Of a stretch of 64,000 nt of DNA, positions 1-12,293 are shown piece after piece. The stretch's first letter is position 1. Every line of letters begins with the position of its first letter. The notes under the pieces were generated by a model. It was not told the origin of the DNA. It searched no databases and saw only the letters and a list, made by a program, of their open reading frames with translations. The position numbers and the translations under genes are program-made. The stretch spans positions 81,316,919 to 81,380,918 of the forward strand of contig CM038465.1 of the NCBI GenBank assembly GCA_021464415.1, given 5' to 3'. Origin of the DNA: Lonicera japonica (Eukaryota; Streptophyta; Magnoliopsida; Dipsacales; Caprifoliaceae).

Positions 1-226
1 CCACAATATCTGTATCTTCAGCAAACGTTCCCATACCTTCAAGAAAGCTTTTCTTCACTACTTGATGCTCGTTCTTGCCTTCCTCTATTCTGTTCATGCC
101 GTCTCTTTTGAAAACCTCGAATTCATCGAAACTTGGCGAAACGCTTTCGGAATCTGAAACAACGTCGTCAATTTCATGATCTTCCAGGCTAATTGAGACT
201 TGCTCTTCAATGTGAATATGCTCCAT
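1..226 (-). CDS. N-terminal fragment of an unrecognised acidic protein, cut by the window edge
   Basis: An open frame runs from an ATG at 226 down to base 1 without a stop, about 75 codons. It begins MEHIHIEEQVSISLEDHE and is rich in Asp, Glu and Ser, with no signal peptide or membrane segment. The composition and codon use look like real plant coding sequence, and the rest of the gene lies outside the window. I do not recognise the family. An acidic N-terminus like this occurs in nuclear and regulatory proteins, but that is only a guess. The DNA upstream (227 to about 390) would be its 5' leader and holds a GGA repeat. Confidence 0.5.
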   Translation of the reverse strand, partial: MEHIHIEEQVSISLEDHEIDDVVSDSESVSPSFDEFEVFKRDGMNRIEEGKNEHQVVKKSFLEGMGTFAEDTDIV

Positions 227-310
227 CTGTTAATATATTCAATTCAATGCGAAACGAAAGCATCCAAATCTGCCGAACTCAACAGGGAAACTTTGTGTAA
301 AAGCCGATTT

Positions 311-335
311 AGGAGGAGGAGGAGGAGGAGGAGGA
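311..335. repeat. (GGA)n microsatellite in a putative 5' leader
   Basis: About eight AGG/GGA triplets in a row, upstream of the minus-strand ATG at 226. On the transcribed strand this is a CCT-rich pyrimidine tract, common in plant 5' leaders. Confidence 0.8.
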
Positions 336-389
336 AAATTTGTTAACAAAATTAAATATGGTGGTGCTAGTCTACGGAATAAAGCAAGT

Positions 390-1898
390 CTTAATAACGT
401 GAAGAATTTGTGTATGTCACAAGCTACGTCACTCGTCAGCAATTTAAAACTTGTGATTCGCACCGAGTCGGCGGGTTTGGCCAACACGTACGTATTACTT
501 GCCGCCTTGTCTGTCTAACCCCACACCTAGTCACGCACCTAGTCACCCCATTTATTTATTTATTTTCCTTTCTGGTAATAAATATTTTTAATTTTTATGA
601 TAAGAAGACACTTTTACCCCTTCTGTATCTATATCCCAATCCCTCATTGTTAACTTGAGATTTTTCCTTTTTTGGGTACACGTGGTATTGTTGTCCCATC
701 CCATCCCACCACCATCACCATCTGTTTAATTAACCTTGTATAAATTACTAAATTTATTGGAAATCATCGTTAATTTACGTACTCGAGGTGAAAGAAAGAA
801 ATAATATGTAGCACATTAATTGCTTTAATTAAATTTGTGGCATGTTAATGATTTTATTTTCTTGATGGAAGAACATGCAACTTTATTGTTACCTTTCTTT
901 CACTATAATGTAATTTCAAGTTAAAAATAATATTATTTCACTTGATTAAAAAGAAAAAAAAATGCATATATAATACATAACTGATTTGTAGTAAGTTTGT
1001 TTTTTGAATGTTATGATTTTATGTTTTTATATTGATCTGTAAAGGGGGTTAAGATTTTATGATCATTTTTTCAAGTAAACAAGAATGTTTTTTATTTTTT
1101 TTTGCCACGAGAATAACATATATATTTCACCAAAGATTGATCTATATATATATATATGGACGAGTTTTTAATGATTATCTTCTCTTTCAAATAAACAAGA
1201 ATATTGTTTTTTTTACCACAAAAATAACATATATATTTCACCAAAAATTGATTTATATATATATTGACTTGCGATCCTTATATATCATTTTTTGCTATAT
1301 ACGTAAATAAATCTAAAGCAAAGCAAAAGACGTACTTCGTTGCATTACCAAACTTTTGGAAAAGAATTTTTAATAAGCATTGAATAATTTGTCAAAGCAT
1401 GCGGCTGGATTATGTGTATTATTTCTATTTCAAATATATAATAGCATGCACGTGCAATTAAAGATGATATGCGCATGAGTCATACATGTGTTGTTGTTGT
1501 TTGTGTGTGTGTGTGTGTGTTGGGGGGGAGATATTAATTTGAGAAAGGGTACTTATGACATTTTCAAATATCAACGATATTTTTAATTAATAAGTAGTTG
1601 CATGCAGTGGGTAAAGCAATTAAGTTAGTTACGTGGACGGTTTACTGCGTCTTTACTTTGAAAGCAAGTTTTCTTTACCTTAATTATATATATATATATA
1701 TATATTGGTAGCTAAGGGACAAAACCCTTTTTTTTTTTATCTTTATCCTCGATCTATTATTATTATTATTATTATTATTATATAAAAAAGAAACCCTCAA
1801 GGCCAAGCAAAAGCATATGGCGGATTTGGATTGAATTTGGTCCATCCATCCAATCTATAAAAAGAAAATGTATATATATTACTAATAATCGAAATCCG
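390..1898. other. AT-rich intergenic DNA with microsatellites
   Basis: No gene is seen. It holds the tandem repeat at 1059-1286, a (TG)n tract near 1500-1520, a (TA)n tract near 1683-1706 and an (ATT)n tract near 1758-1783. The left end is probably the promoter of the minus-strand gene at 1-226. Confidence 0.6.
1059..1286. repeat. Two-copy tandem repeat, period about 116 bp
   Basis: The block with TCAAGTAAACAAGAAT, a run of T, ATAACATATATATTTCACCAA and an AT stretch recurs about 116 bp later with a few substitutions. The copies start near 1071 and 1187. No coding potential is convincing. Confidence 0.7.
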
Positions 1899-2918
1899 TT
1901 TTTTATTTTTTAGTTTTTAATTGAGATTCATTTTGAACTTGATCGACCATCGGGTTTATATATTTAAATATAGTAATAAAATTATTGCTTGCCGATTTGA
2001 ATTGAACTTGTGAAATTTTTAGAAGACAATCAAACGTCCAAATACATGCATCTCCAAACTGAGGGCTTGATGACCAAGGAAGAGGAGTTTGAAGAGCACA
2101 AAGGACCTTCATCTTTGAGAACTTCAATGTAGCCCGACTACATCGTGTAATTCCTCAAAGAGTTTAAATGAACAATTACTGAAATTAAACCCAATGATCA
2201 ATTAATCCTGGGCCTTTTATAATTCCCCGAAGAGTTGAAGTGCTAAATAAGAGAATCCTCGATTTGAATCAAAAACGATAATGGGGATATCAAGGATGGC
2301 TTTTATATCAGTGGTAAAGAATAAGCTTTCCAATATATTCAATCTTCAAATCCTCAAACATGCAGGCCGGGATCAATAAGGTCCTTAACCCATATAATTA
2401 ACGTCACTGTGGACTGGCTTGGTTGCGGGGAAGTGATTCTGAAATTTGGAAGAGATGGCACCCAACTAGATTTTGATATTAATTAGCACCATTACCTGTG
2501 TACCTGCCACCGTAATCTCTTTTGAAGTGATTTTCGGCCATCTAAAAGGCTGGCCCACGTCCTTTGCCTCTAAAAATGATGATTTTGGGAAATGCCCTGA
2601 TAGCCTTCATAGATAACCTTAGCCCAAAAAGGTCGAGTCAAGGGAAGAAATAAGTTGCCAACTAAGCTAGTTTTGCAAGAAGATCAACATTAAAACCTTA
2701 ATTTATAGTCCGCCACCAATTTCCGATGGATTAATTTCCTGGCTTCATCTTTAGTACCCCACCAACAATTCCTCGCCATTTTAGAAAGGTTATCACATGC
2801 AATCCGTTTGGATTGAGAGAATGAGAAGGAAAATAGGACGAATGATTATATTTCACTCGTTTTGATAGATTTATGAGAGGGAGTGGAAAGGAAACGGACG
2901 GAATGGGAGGGATGCCAT

Positions 2919-3223
2919 TGGGATGGCAAAAAAATCCAACCCAGCGGGTTTCCGACTCGACCCAACCCGGATGGAGCGGGTTCGGGGCGGATTTTTTTTT
3001 TTTTTTTGATCGGGGCGGGTTTGGTAATTTTTTTTAAAACCTGGACCGGGTTCGGGGCGGGTTAGGGTTTTGCCCACTAAAAACCCGACCCGCTTGTATA
3101 TATATATATATATATATATAGTATTTATTTACAAAAAAAATAGACATTTTTTTTACTAAATGTAGAGCATTAGATTATATACATTAACACATCTTCTCTA
3201 TTTTTTTTATATATTTATAAATA

Positions 3224-3260
<37 letters not shown>

Positions 3261-3445
3261 TAATAATTCGGGTCGGGGCGGGGCTGGGCGGGGCGGGTCG
3301 AGGCGGAGCTCCTAGGTATACTTTGCGGGATGGGTTTGGGTTTTTTAAAAAAAACCCGTCTCGGGTTCGGGGCGGGGTAATATATATGCGGGTAGGGCTT
3401 GGTAATGGCCAAACCCGCCCCATACCCGACCCGTTGCCATTCCTA
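2919..3445. mobile_element. hAT-like non-autonomous element (GC-rich ends)
   Basis: The ends are TGGGATGGCAA and, reverse-complemented, TAGGAATGGCAA. They are flanked by related 8-bp sequences, GATGCCAT and GATGTCAA, as expected of an aged hAT target duplication. The interior repeats GGGTTCGGGGCGGG-type motifs on both strands and holds (TA)n and (ATA)n tracts. The open frames inside are by-products of these repeats. Confidence 0.65.
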
Positions 3446-3576
3446 GATGTCAATCCTCTTTATTCCTTTATTTTGTTTCCTTCCAATATTGGGAGGATTG
3501 GGAGAGAAATGAAAAGTTTTTAATGAATTTTTCACATTATTCCAAATTTAACCTTAATTTGTTAACAATATACTAA

Positions 3577-4408
3577 GGGGGGGGGTGTATTCAATTCAGT
3601 TTTAAGAGATTTTAACTGATTTTTTAAAATCTGTGAATTCTGTTAAGTCTATGAATTGTTTTAAATCCTTATAGAATCTGACATATTTTAATGAATGAAT
3701 TCTTTTGGATTTATGCAGATTTTAATAAGTTCATCAAAAAAATAAAAAATTAAAAGACAAAAGACAAACAATAAAATAAATTAATTACGAGTTTAAAATA
3801 ACATTATCAAAAATGTAAAGACAATTAACGAAATACATTATAAAAATTCATACTGCACCCACAAAATTAGACTTCTCACCCCACTAGTATTCTTTTGATG
3901 AAATTGACATGAATTGTTTTTAAAAATTTGAATGATAATTAGAGGTCTAACCATTTGAAATTATGTTAATGCGTGATAACGACATTAGTAAAAGAGAGAA
4001 CAAAGACTTTATAGGGATGAATAAAAAATTATAATGCGATTTTGAGATAGAGAGGGGGAGGGGGAAGGGGGGAGAGTGAGAATGTTGAGTAAAATTCTTA
4101 AAGAAATTAGAAATCCATCTGAAATCTCTAGGTAAGTGAGAAGATTTCAAGATGGATTTTTATGTATAAAAAAGGCTTTACAATCTACCACTAATTAAAA
4201 TCCTACTAAGTCATTAGACTTTTGAATATCATAAGATTTAGATGAATTTTTTAAAATCTTAATTGAATACATCAAGATTTTAAAAGACTTTTTAATATCT
4301 CAATTGAATATATCATGATTTTAAAAGATTTTTTAAAATCTCAATTGAATACCCATGAACTTTAAAAGTTCATAAAAATCCTATAGATTCTAAAACCAAT
4401 ACACCCCC
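3577..4408. mobile_element. PIF/Harbinger-like MITE, copy 1
   Basis: The termini are GGGGGTGTATTCAATT on the left and, reverse-complemented, GGGGGTGTATTGGTTTTAG on the right. Subterminal ATTTTAAAA and CTCAATTGAATA motifs are repeated. The flank is TAA on the left and TAG on the right, close to the 3-bp TWA duplication of this superfamily. A clearer member sits at 61705-62716. Confidence 0.7.
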
Positions 4409-5029
4409 TAGATCTCATACCTTTCCTTTCCTTTATTCTTTCTATTCAAACAAGATTTATTTTTATTCCATACTTTTTCATCATTAGCTATCCAAATAAT
4501 AATAAAATTAAACTCATTTATTTTTATTATATTATATTCCTTCCCCTCCTAATTAACCATTTTCTTTCCATCCAATCTTTTTAATCTAAACGGACCGATA
4601 AGGATTTAGGAATTGCAAGACAGCTCATGACATAGCTAGGCCGGGATAGCTTCCATAATCGATTTGATGAGTACTTCTCTGCCTGTTGAAGACAAAAACG
4701 ATAGCTTCCAACCAGAAAGTTTAGTGGTGGTCTTACACATGCATAACGAAATTCAAAGCGTTACGTTTGGACTTGCCACCATAAATGGGGATACAAAGGT
4801 ATTTTGAAGTAAGATCCAAGTCCAAAATTTACACTCTGCCCTGATGCCAAACTGAACTCATGGAGAATTTTAAGAAATACCATTCAATTCTTAGTATAGG
4901 TTTCTAAGAAAATAAAGAAGTCATCCACAAAAAATAGATGAGTCATTATGGAGCATGCACCGCGAAATTTGAAGCCATAAAGCACACCAGACGAAATAGC
5001 AACCGTTAAAGCTTTTGATAAAAAATTTA

Positions 5030-6639
5030 AAGAATTCAAATATATTAGTAAAATTATCGGTGCCTTAAAATAAGCACTGGCATCCTTGTTAGTAAGAAAC
5101 CTTAAAAAAAATTAAAACTACAAGAGCACCATTAATAGAAAAAGTATAAAAAGACCTTTTGAAATTATACAAATGTAAATCAGTCAATATAGATTATAAA
5201 TTGGATTTACTGTACTTTGATTAAACGTTGTCTACATTTTGAAGAATATCATTGCGACTTTAACCTTAAACCTTTGCAGCTCATTTTAAAATTAATATAC
5301 TTCAGTAGAAAACTCAATACCAAAGTACCAAGTTTAGAAGGAAGAAAACAAACTCATACAAAGTACGTTGGGATCCAATGCAAATTCAGATTCTTTACTA
5401 TAAGAATTTACATATAGAACGATAACGTCATATCAAAACAAATAAATATTTTGAGAATTTTCAATTTGAGTAAGGACTTACCTGTTATTTTGGTGATGGG
5501 TGCATGCCTTAAATTTCTTTTTTAAAAAAAGAGTGTTAAAACTATTTTCGTAAGTTCGTTTACCAGCACCCTACAATTATTAATAGACCTATCTTGCCGA
5601 TTTAATATATTTTGAACAAGTTAATTATAGTTATAATTAGATTAGATTATGTGTATAAACTAGTGGCATTCTAATTATATGATGTTATAAAATAAAATAA
5701 AGTTTCACGTCAGGTTAGGATGAAATTAATTTACCTAATATGAACCCAGCTCAAACCATAATTTTTTTATATTTGTGTAAATTTACCACCAAGTTGTAAG
5801 GTATCATCACTTGAAATATGTGCTCAATAGTTATAGTCCTTCTTATTATTTATAGATAATTATTCATGCTTATAACAATATTCACATACTGTAAGTATTC
5901 ATCCAAAACATGAAAAAGGTGAAAATAAATAAATAATTTTCACAATTGAAAACCACAAAAATATCACAATTTTTAAACGGTTAAACCTATCCTCAACTTT
6001 AGGCTACACTTATTAACAAAGCTATTAAAACTTTACCAGTTAAAAATAGATTTACCTTAAATTGCACTTATTATTAAAGTAATTAATTTTGCCACAATAT
6101 AATACATTTTCGAAAACTGTCGAGTTTAGTGTAGCACTATTATCAAATATATAATTTTTTCTTTAAAAGAATGCATACTAACATCTTCCAAAATTTAACA
6201 TTTTTCTTTTTCTTTCGAACCAATATAAAGTTCTTTTAATAAAATGAAAAATAATAAGAAAAATAATTAATTTATATGAAAATTTAAATAAGTTTAGTTA
6301 TATCGTGAGATGGTCTCTACTTCATACTGAGTTTACAATATATGTAGTGCTTTTTTTTATGAAAAAAATGTCTAATTTTTTTTCTTTTATTATAATAATA
6401 ACGAAAATTCTATTACATGATCTTTATGTCATCTATATTATTATATTTAGTTCTTTGCATTATCTATATTATTATATAAAAACTTGAATATATTCAACCG
6501 TTACAAAATTATAGACATTTATAAATTTTATTTTCTCTCTTATTTAAAAAAAATATTCAAGCCGCACAGATATAGCATGCACAAATTAGCCTAATTCGAG
6601 TTAAAAGTGAATGGCATTTTATTTTATTTTTAATAAAAA
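5030..6639. other. AT-rich intergenic DNA
   Basis: No convincing gene, RNA or complete mobile element. The sequence is strongly AT-rich with short open frames on both strands. It separates the LINE fragment from the MITE upstream of ARF1. Confidence 0.5.
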
Positions 6640-6951
6640 AGGGTGATGTTATATGCACCCCTATTTTATAGTCAAGACACTACAAATGACACTCAAAATT
6701 TAAACACCGAGTCGGTGGCTCATTGTCGAAATTAAACATTTGATTCGGTAATGTTTCACCGACTTAACCTAAACGGCAACTTTTGGCCGAATTTTTATTA
6801 CTAACTCGGTAAATTGTCACCGAATGTGAACCTTCAAGTCAGCAACTTGACACCGAATCAAATATTTTTTAATTATGTAATCACAACACTTTCAACAATC
6901 TAATTATATGATATTTTGATTACAAAATAAGAGTGCATATAATATCACCCT
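6640..6951. mobile_element. MITE directly upstream of the ARF1 leader
   Basis: Long inverted termini: the left end AGGGTGATGTTATATGCACC is matched by the reverse complement of the right end, AGGGTGATATTATATGCACT, and the match continues through TTATTTTGTAATCAA. Length 312 bp, no coding capacity. The target duplication is unclear because the flanks are A-rich. The right end is about 40 bp from the pyrimidine-rich start of the ARF1 leader. Confidence 0.75.
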
Positions 6952-6984
6952 ACAAAATGAATGGGCAATTGGTTGACGTAAATA

Positions 6985-8519
6985 AAAACAACTCGTCTAT
7001 TTATTCTCTCTCCTTTCCTCTTTCTCTCACTAGATCCCGCCCTCTTCCGAAGGCTTTGCTCTCAGGTAAAATCAAATCAAAATTTCAATTTCGACCTCGT
7101 TTCTCTCATAATCCATTATTATTGATGTGTTTTTAAACAAATATCTCTGAATTTCTTCCGAGATTCACTTGTTTCTGTTGATCTCCTTTTCTCATCCTTT
7201 CATTTGTCTTCATAATTTTTATTATTGGAAATGTTTCGTTTTAAGGGTTTATATGGCCGATTTAGGGTATCTTCTTATGTTCTACTTATGATTTATTTAT
7301 TTATTTGTATTTTATACTTTGTTTTGTTCTGATCGATGAATTCCTTTTAGATCCATGGTTATATATTAATTTAGTTGTCACATTACAAATTTCGAATTTT
7401 AATGCATGTTAGCTCGTAAGGCCATTTATTCTGGTTAATAGATCTGATGAATACCCTCACCTAGATCCATTCACTCGGTTGCATTTTCGAAACGCTTAAT
7501 TGTACTTTTCTCCCTTAAATTCTAAATCCGAAGCATATTGCATAAAATGCTTGTGTCGTTCGAGTTTTTGTTTATTATTGGAATCCCAAAAAGGTAATTT
7601 CACATGAAAAGTTAGAGCGTATCAACTTATGATTCTACCTCTTGACATATAACTATAAGAGACTCCTAACAGCACTTTAATGTAACCAAACATTTATCTG
7701 CAAGCCGTCATATAAATTCATATATATATATATGAAACAGAGAAAAAATAATGGAAACTAGAAATGAAGGAGTTTCTCTTACATTTGTTCTTTGATTGCT
7801 TATGTTAGTGCAAATGCTAGGACTCGGGGGATTTCGATGGTTAGGGAAGAGATTCTGGTTTTTTCATCATTGTTGGAGGAGAATTAGTCGTCCCTGCCGA
7901 CTTTGAGTCTTAGCCGGTGAACTAAACCTAAAAAAGAGTGAGTGGTCACTGAAGGGAGAGCGAGTAAGATGGTTAACTGATGAAATTAGGTAAATCATTA
8001 TGAGTTCAAGCTGTGTAAAACACCCGTTGAACACTGAAGCTCACATGTTTGTATTCTTGTGGGTAAAAATATAGAAGGATGGAATTGGACTGAAGGATAA
8101 TGTTGAGATTTGTGTCTATAAATTCGGAGATCAATGTTTGGTGGGTAAGACCTGCAGGTCTAAAGCTTACTTGTAAGCACATGCGCCCAGGGAGGTCACA
8201 AGTTTGAGTCTCTCCCCTCCATGTAAACCTGAAGCACGGGGTTGTCTAATAATCGCTGCTTGTGTATAAAAAATTAGAAATGGGGAGTTGGGGAGTTGGG
8301 GAGTGGGTGGGGGTGGCAAAGAAGATGCGTGAGTAGAGACTTTGAGTATACTTCAAGGGCTGAAAGCGTGGTCGACTCTTTTTGAAAAGTTAATGTTGGC
8401 TTTATGTGTTCCAGATCTGATATCCACTCCAGAAAGTTATACATTTGATGATTGATTTTTGTTTCAATAAAATATTTTCTTTATGGCTGATCTATATGAA
8501 TTGATTTCTTGATACGTAG
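6985..8519 (+). other. ARF1 5' leader exon and leader intron
   Basis: A CT-rich leader (TTCTCTCTCCTTTCCTCTTT) ends at CTCAG|GTAAAA, with the donor at 7066. The acceptor TACGTAG at 8519 lies nine bases before the ARF1 ATG. A first intron in the 5' leader is common in plant housekeeping genes and often raises expression; that effect is inferred here. The intron carries a SINE-like repeat near 8127-8265. The transcription start is not determined. Confidence 0.65.
8127..8265 (+). mobile_element. tRNA-related SINE-like repeat in the ARF1 leader intron
   Basis: The stretch has a B-box-like AAGTTTGAGTCTC and a preceding TGGTGGGTAAGACC that could be a decayed A box. It ends in an A-rich tail (ATAAAAAATTAG). 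The segment is more GC-rich than the surrounding intron. No secure target duplication was found. Confidence 0.45.
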
Positions 8520-10728
<2,209 letters not shown>

Positions 10729-11724
10729 GCTGATGCAGAGTCATTTGATATGGCGGAGTGATCCTGGATGCAGGGTTATTTTTATCTCGAGTCTTTATTC
10801 TTACCTATTGCCGTTCACTTGCTGGAACTCTTTTCAGAGGCTGTGTTATCATTTTCATTTCAAAGGCTCATCTTTTTTTTTTTGGGTGTTTTTTCGCGTT
10901 CTTTTTGGACTTCAAAATTGATTTATGCCTAATAGAACTGTTGTAGGGATGGATGTATGTACTTGCAAGTTGCAAATTTTTTTTGTCTAGGTTCAAGTGT
11001 AATTTTTGTAAGTTGTAACAGAAAGCTAGTTTGGTTTTGACATGGTGTTTTTTATGTGCTCTAGTACCTATTTTATTCAATTTTTCAGATTTGCTTTATT
11101 TGTTAGAATTTAAATACCGCCATTGATTTGCTGATCTCTCTCTATATCTACAACTGTGTACGCCTAGATTAAGTGATTGTATGTGTATTAAATTTTTTTT
11201 TAGTAATGAAATATATACTTTGATGTGCCCGTTTATGATAGTTGAATGTTTATTGGATTGATCTCTCTCTAAAATAAAATATTGGTTAGTTATTTAAGAT
11301 AAAATACGTCTTTAACCTTACTTGAACTGATAAAAATGTTCTTTACTCGTAACGTAAGGGCTTTTTCAAAACATAAATCGTCAATTGCGCAAATCTACGG
11401 AGTATAAAACACTGTTATATTGTTACAATGATAAATAAACAAACGAAAAAAAGTGTGCATTAAATTATGTTTGATGAATTTACATGAAAAGAAATTTAAA
11501 GTAAAACTTGTAAGCAACTAATAAGAAACATGAATTGACCTCGTGAATTTAAAATTACATTATTAATCACCGCAAGAAGAAACATAAAAATATGAACATT
11601 TTCATTAAAAAAAAGTGTAATCCAACACACCTGCGAGTTGGCCAAAATAGAGCATTATAGTTACAAAAAACTCCAAATCTAGTGGCCATGATTGCTCCAC
11701 CCCAACGTATCTCAATGATCATAT
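10729..11724 (+). other. ARF1 3' region and spacer to MIR398
   Basis: The T-rich sequence after the ARF1 stop is the likely 3' UTR, perhaps to about 11100-11210, where TAATGAAAT and similar A-rich signals occur. The poly(A) site is not determined. The rest, to 11724, holds no gene I can support. ARF1 converges with the minus-strand MIR398. Confidence 0.45.
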
Positions 11725-11741
11725 GGTGGAAGAAAGTCCTA

Positions 11742-11762
11742 CAGGGGCGACCTGAGAACACA
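11742..11762 (-). ncRNA. miR398: mature miR398 (3p)
   Basis: The 21 nt on the minus strand begin TGTGTTCTCAGG and end GCCCCTG, with 5' U as preferred by AGO1. The G at position 14 (GGTCGCC) is the variant found in many eudicots and in rice; the Arabidopsis copies have A there. Sequence identity is seen; accumulation is not tested. Confidence 0.93.
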
Positions 11763-11786
11763 TGAAAGCACATTAGGCGTGCCTTT

Positions 11787-11807
11787 TATGTGATCTCATG
11801 TCGCTCC
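11787..11807 (-). ncRNA. predicted miR398 passenger strand (5p)
   Basis: The segment opposite the mature miRNA in the hairpin, beginning GGAGCGACATGAG and ending CACATA. It pairs with mature miR398 with a few mismatches. The exact ends are inferred. Confidence 0.75.
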
Positions 11808-11873
11808 TGTTGGACCCTTCCACCTCTTCTAAAAGACGCTACTGATGAATAAACATATGCTGATATGATTCAT

Positions 11874-11883
11874 CTTATATAAG
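11874..11883 (-). promoter_or_regulatory. TATA box of the MIR398 promoter
   Basis: CTTATATAAG is palindromic, so it reads the same on the minus strand. It lies about 50 bp upstream of the hairpin and just downstream of the GTAC cluster, the expected place for a core promoter. The start site would then fall near 11845. Function is inferred from position. Confidence 0.65.
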
Positions 11884-11897
11884 CACATCTAAGTTTC

Positions 11898-12019
11898 GTA
11901 CTGTTAATTGTGTTATTACAGTGTACTGCATTTCGGCGGTACTTGAAACTAATATACTTGTACTTCTATTGGTAAGTAAAGTACAGCTGTGTACTCAATA
12001 ATGCAAATCTCCATTGTAC
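11898..12019 (-). promoter_or_regulatory. Cluster of seven GTAC copper-response cores
   Basis: GTAC occurs at 11898, 11923, 11939, 11960, 11981, 11991 and 12016, seven times in 122 bp. GTAC is the core bound by the SPL7 (Crr1-type) SBP-domain regulator, which activates MIR398 under copper deficiency in Arabidopsis. The cluster sits about 75-195 bp upstream of the hairpin with the TATA box between them. By chance one would expect fewer than one copy in this length. The role is inferred from sequence and position. Confidence 0.8.
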
Positions 12020-12293
12020 TACAACGGGTGGGTCGCTTTAGTCATGGATATGAAAGAAACAATAATAAAAATATCAGACTTGACCATTCCGTATGTTAGA
12101 TAAATGGCTTTGAGAGGAACCATCATTTTAACCTCCCAACAAACCTCGGCCCAAACACAAGAAAAACCGAAAAAAATATATTATGTTTTAATGAGCTTGC
12201 ATTGCTCCAGTAGAAGCCATAGTAGTTTTGGCAAATAGCATTATCCTCATAAAAACCTAATAATATTTTCCAACGCCTGATGCAAAATTTATT

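Larger units (their letters stand above)
2799..4597. mobile_element. TIR DNA transposon inserted in the LINE, carrying two further insertions
   Basis: The left end reads GCAATCCGTTTGGATT and the right end, reverse-complemented, CGGTCCGTTTAGATT, giving imperfect inverted termini. The flanking LINE frame (PKSL on one side, NLSKM on the other) is restored when the block is removed. No transposase is seen, so it is non-autonomous. The hAT-like element 2919-3445 and the Harbinger-like element 3577-4408 lie inside it. Confidence 0.55.
1900..5020 (-). mobile_element. Degenerate L1-type LINE fragment, interrupted by DNA transposons
   Basis: The minus strand of 4600-5020 encodes a decayed reverse transcriptase: THLFFVDDFFIFLE, matching the (F/Y)xDD active-site block, then SLASGQSVNFG. 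The minus strand of about 1950-2790 continues with NCWWGTKDEARKLIHRK, the tryptophan-rich block that follows the polymerase in plant LINEs, then degraded C-terminal sequence. Stops and frameshifts are frequent. The two parts join in frame order if 2799-4597 is removed. No endonuclease region is visible, so the copy is 5'-truncated. Confidence 0.7.
11725..11824 (-). ncRNA. MIR398: MIR398 precursor hairpin
   Basis: The 100-bp segment folds as a long hairpin: the outer arms GGTGGAAG and CTTCCACC pair, and complementarity continues with a few bulges to a short loop around 11771-11780. Read on the minus strand, the 3' arm contains the full 21-nt miR398 (it begins TGTGTTCTCAGGTCGCC), identical as I recall to the common plant miR398b/c form. 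The 5' arm contains the expected passenger strand (begins GGAGCGACATGAGATC). Having the mature miRNA on the 3' arm is the known MIR398 arrangement. miR398 targets mRNAs of the copper/zinc superoxide dismutases CSD1 and CSD2, their chaperone CCS and a cytochrome oxidase subunit, saving copper when it is scarce. Confidence 0.95.

Noticed and set aside
3227..3523. Frames with poly-Ile or poly-Tyr and GGAG repeats
   Set aside because: They are readings of ATA repeats and GC-rich words inside a hAT MITE.
11567..11773. 68-codon minus-strand frame
   Set aside because: It overlaps the MIR398 hairpin and has no domain; the signal here is RNA structure.
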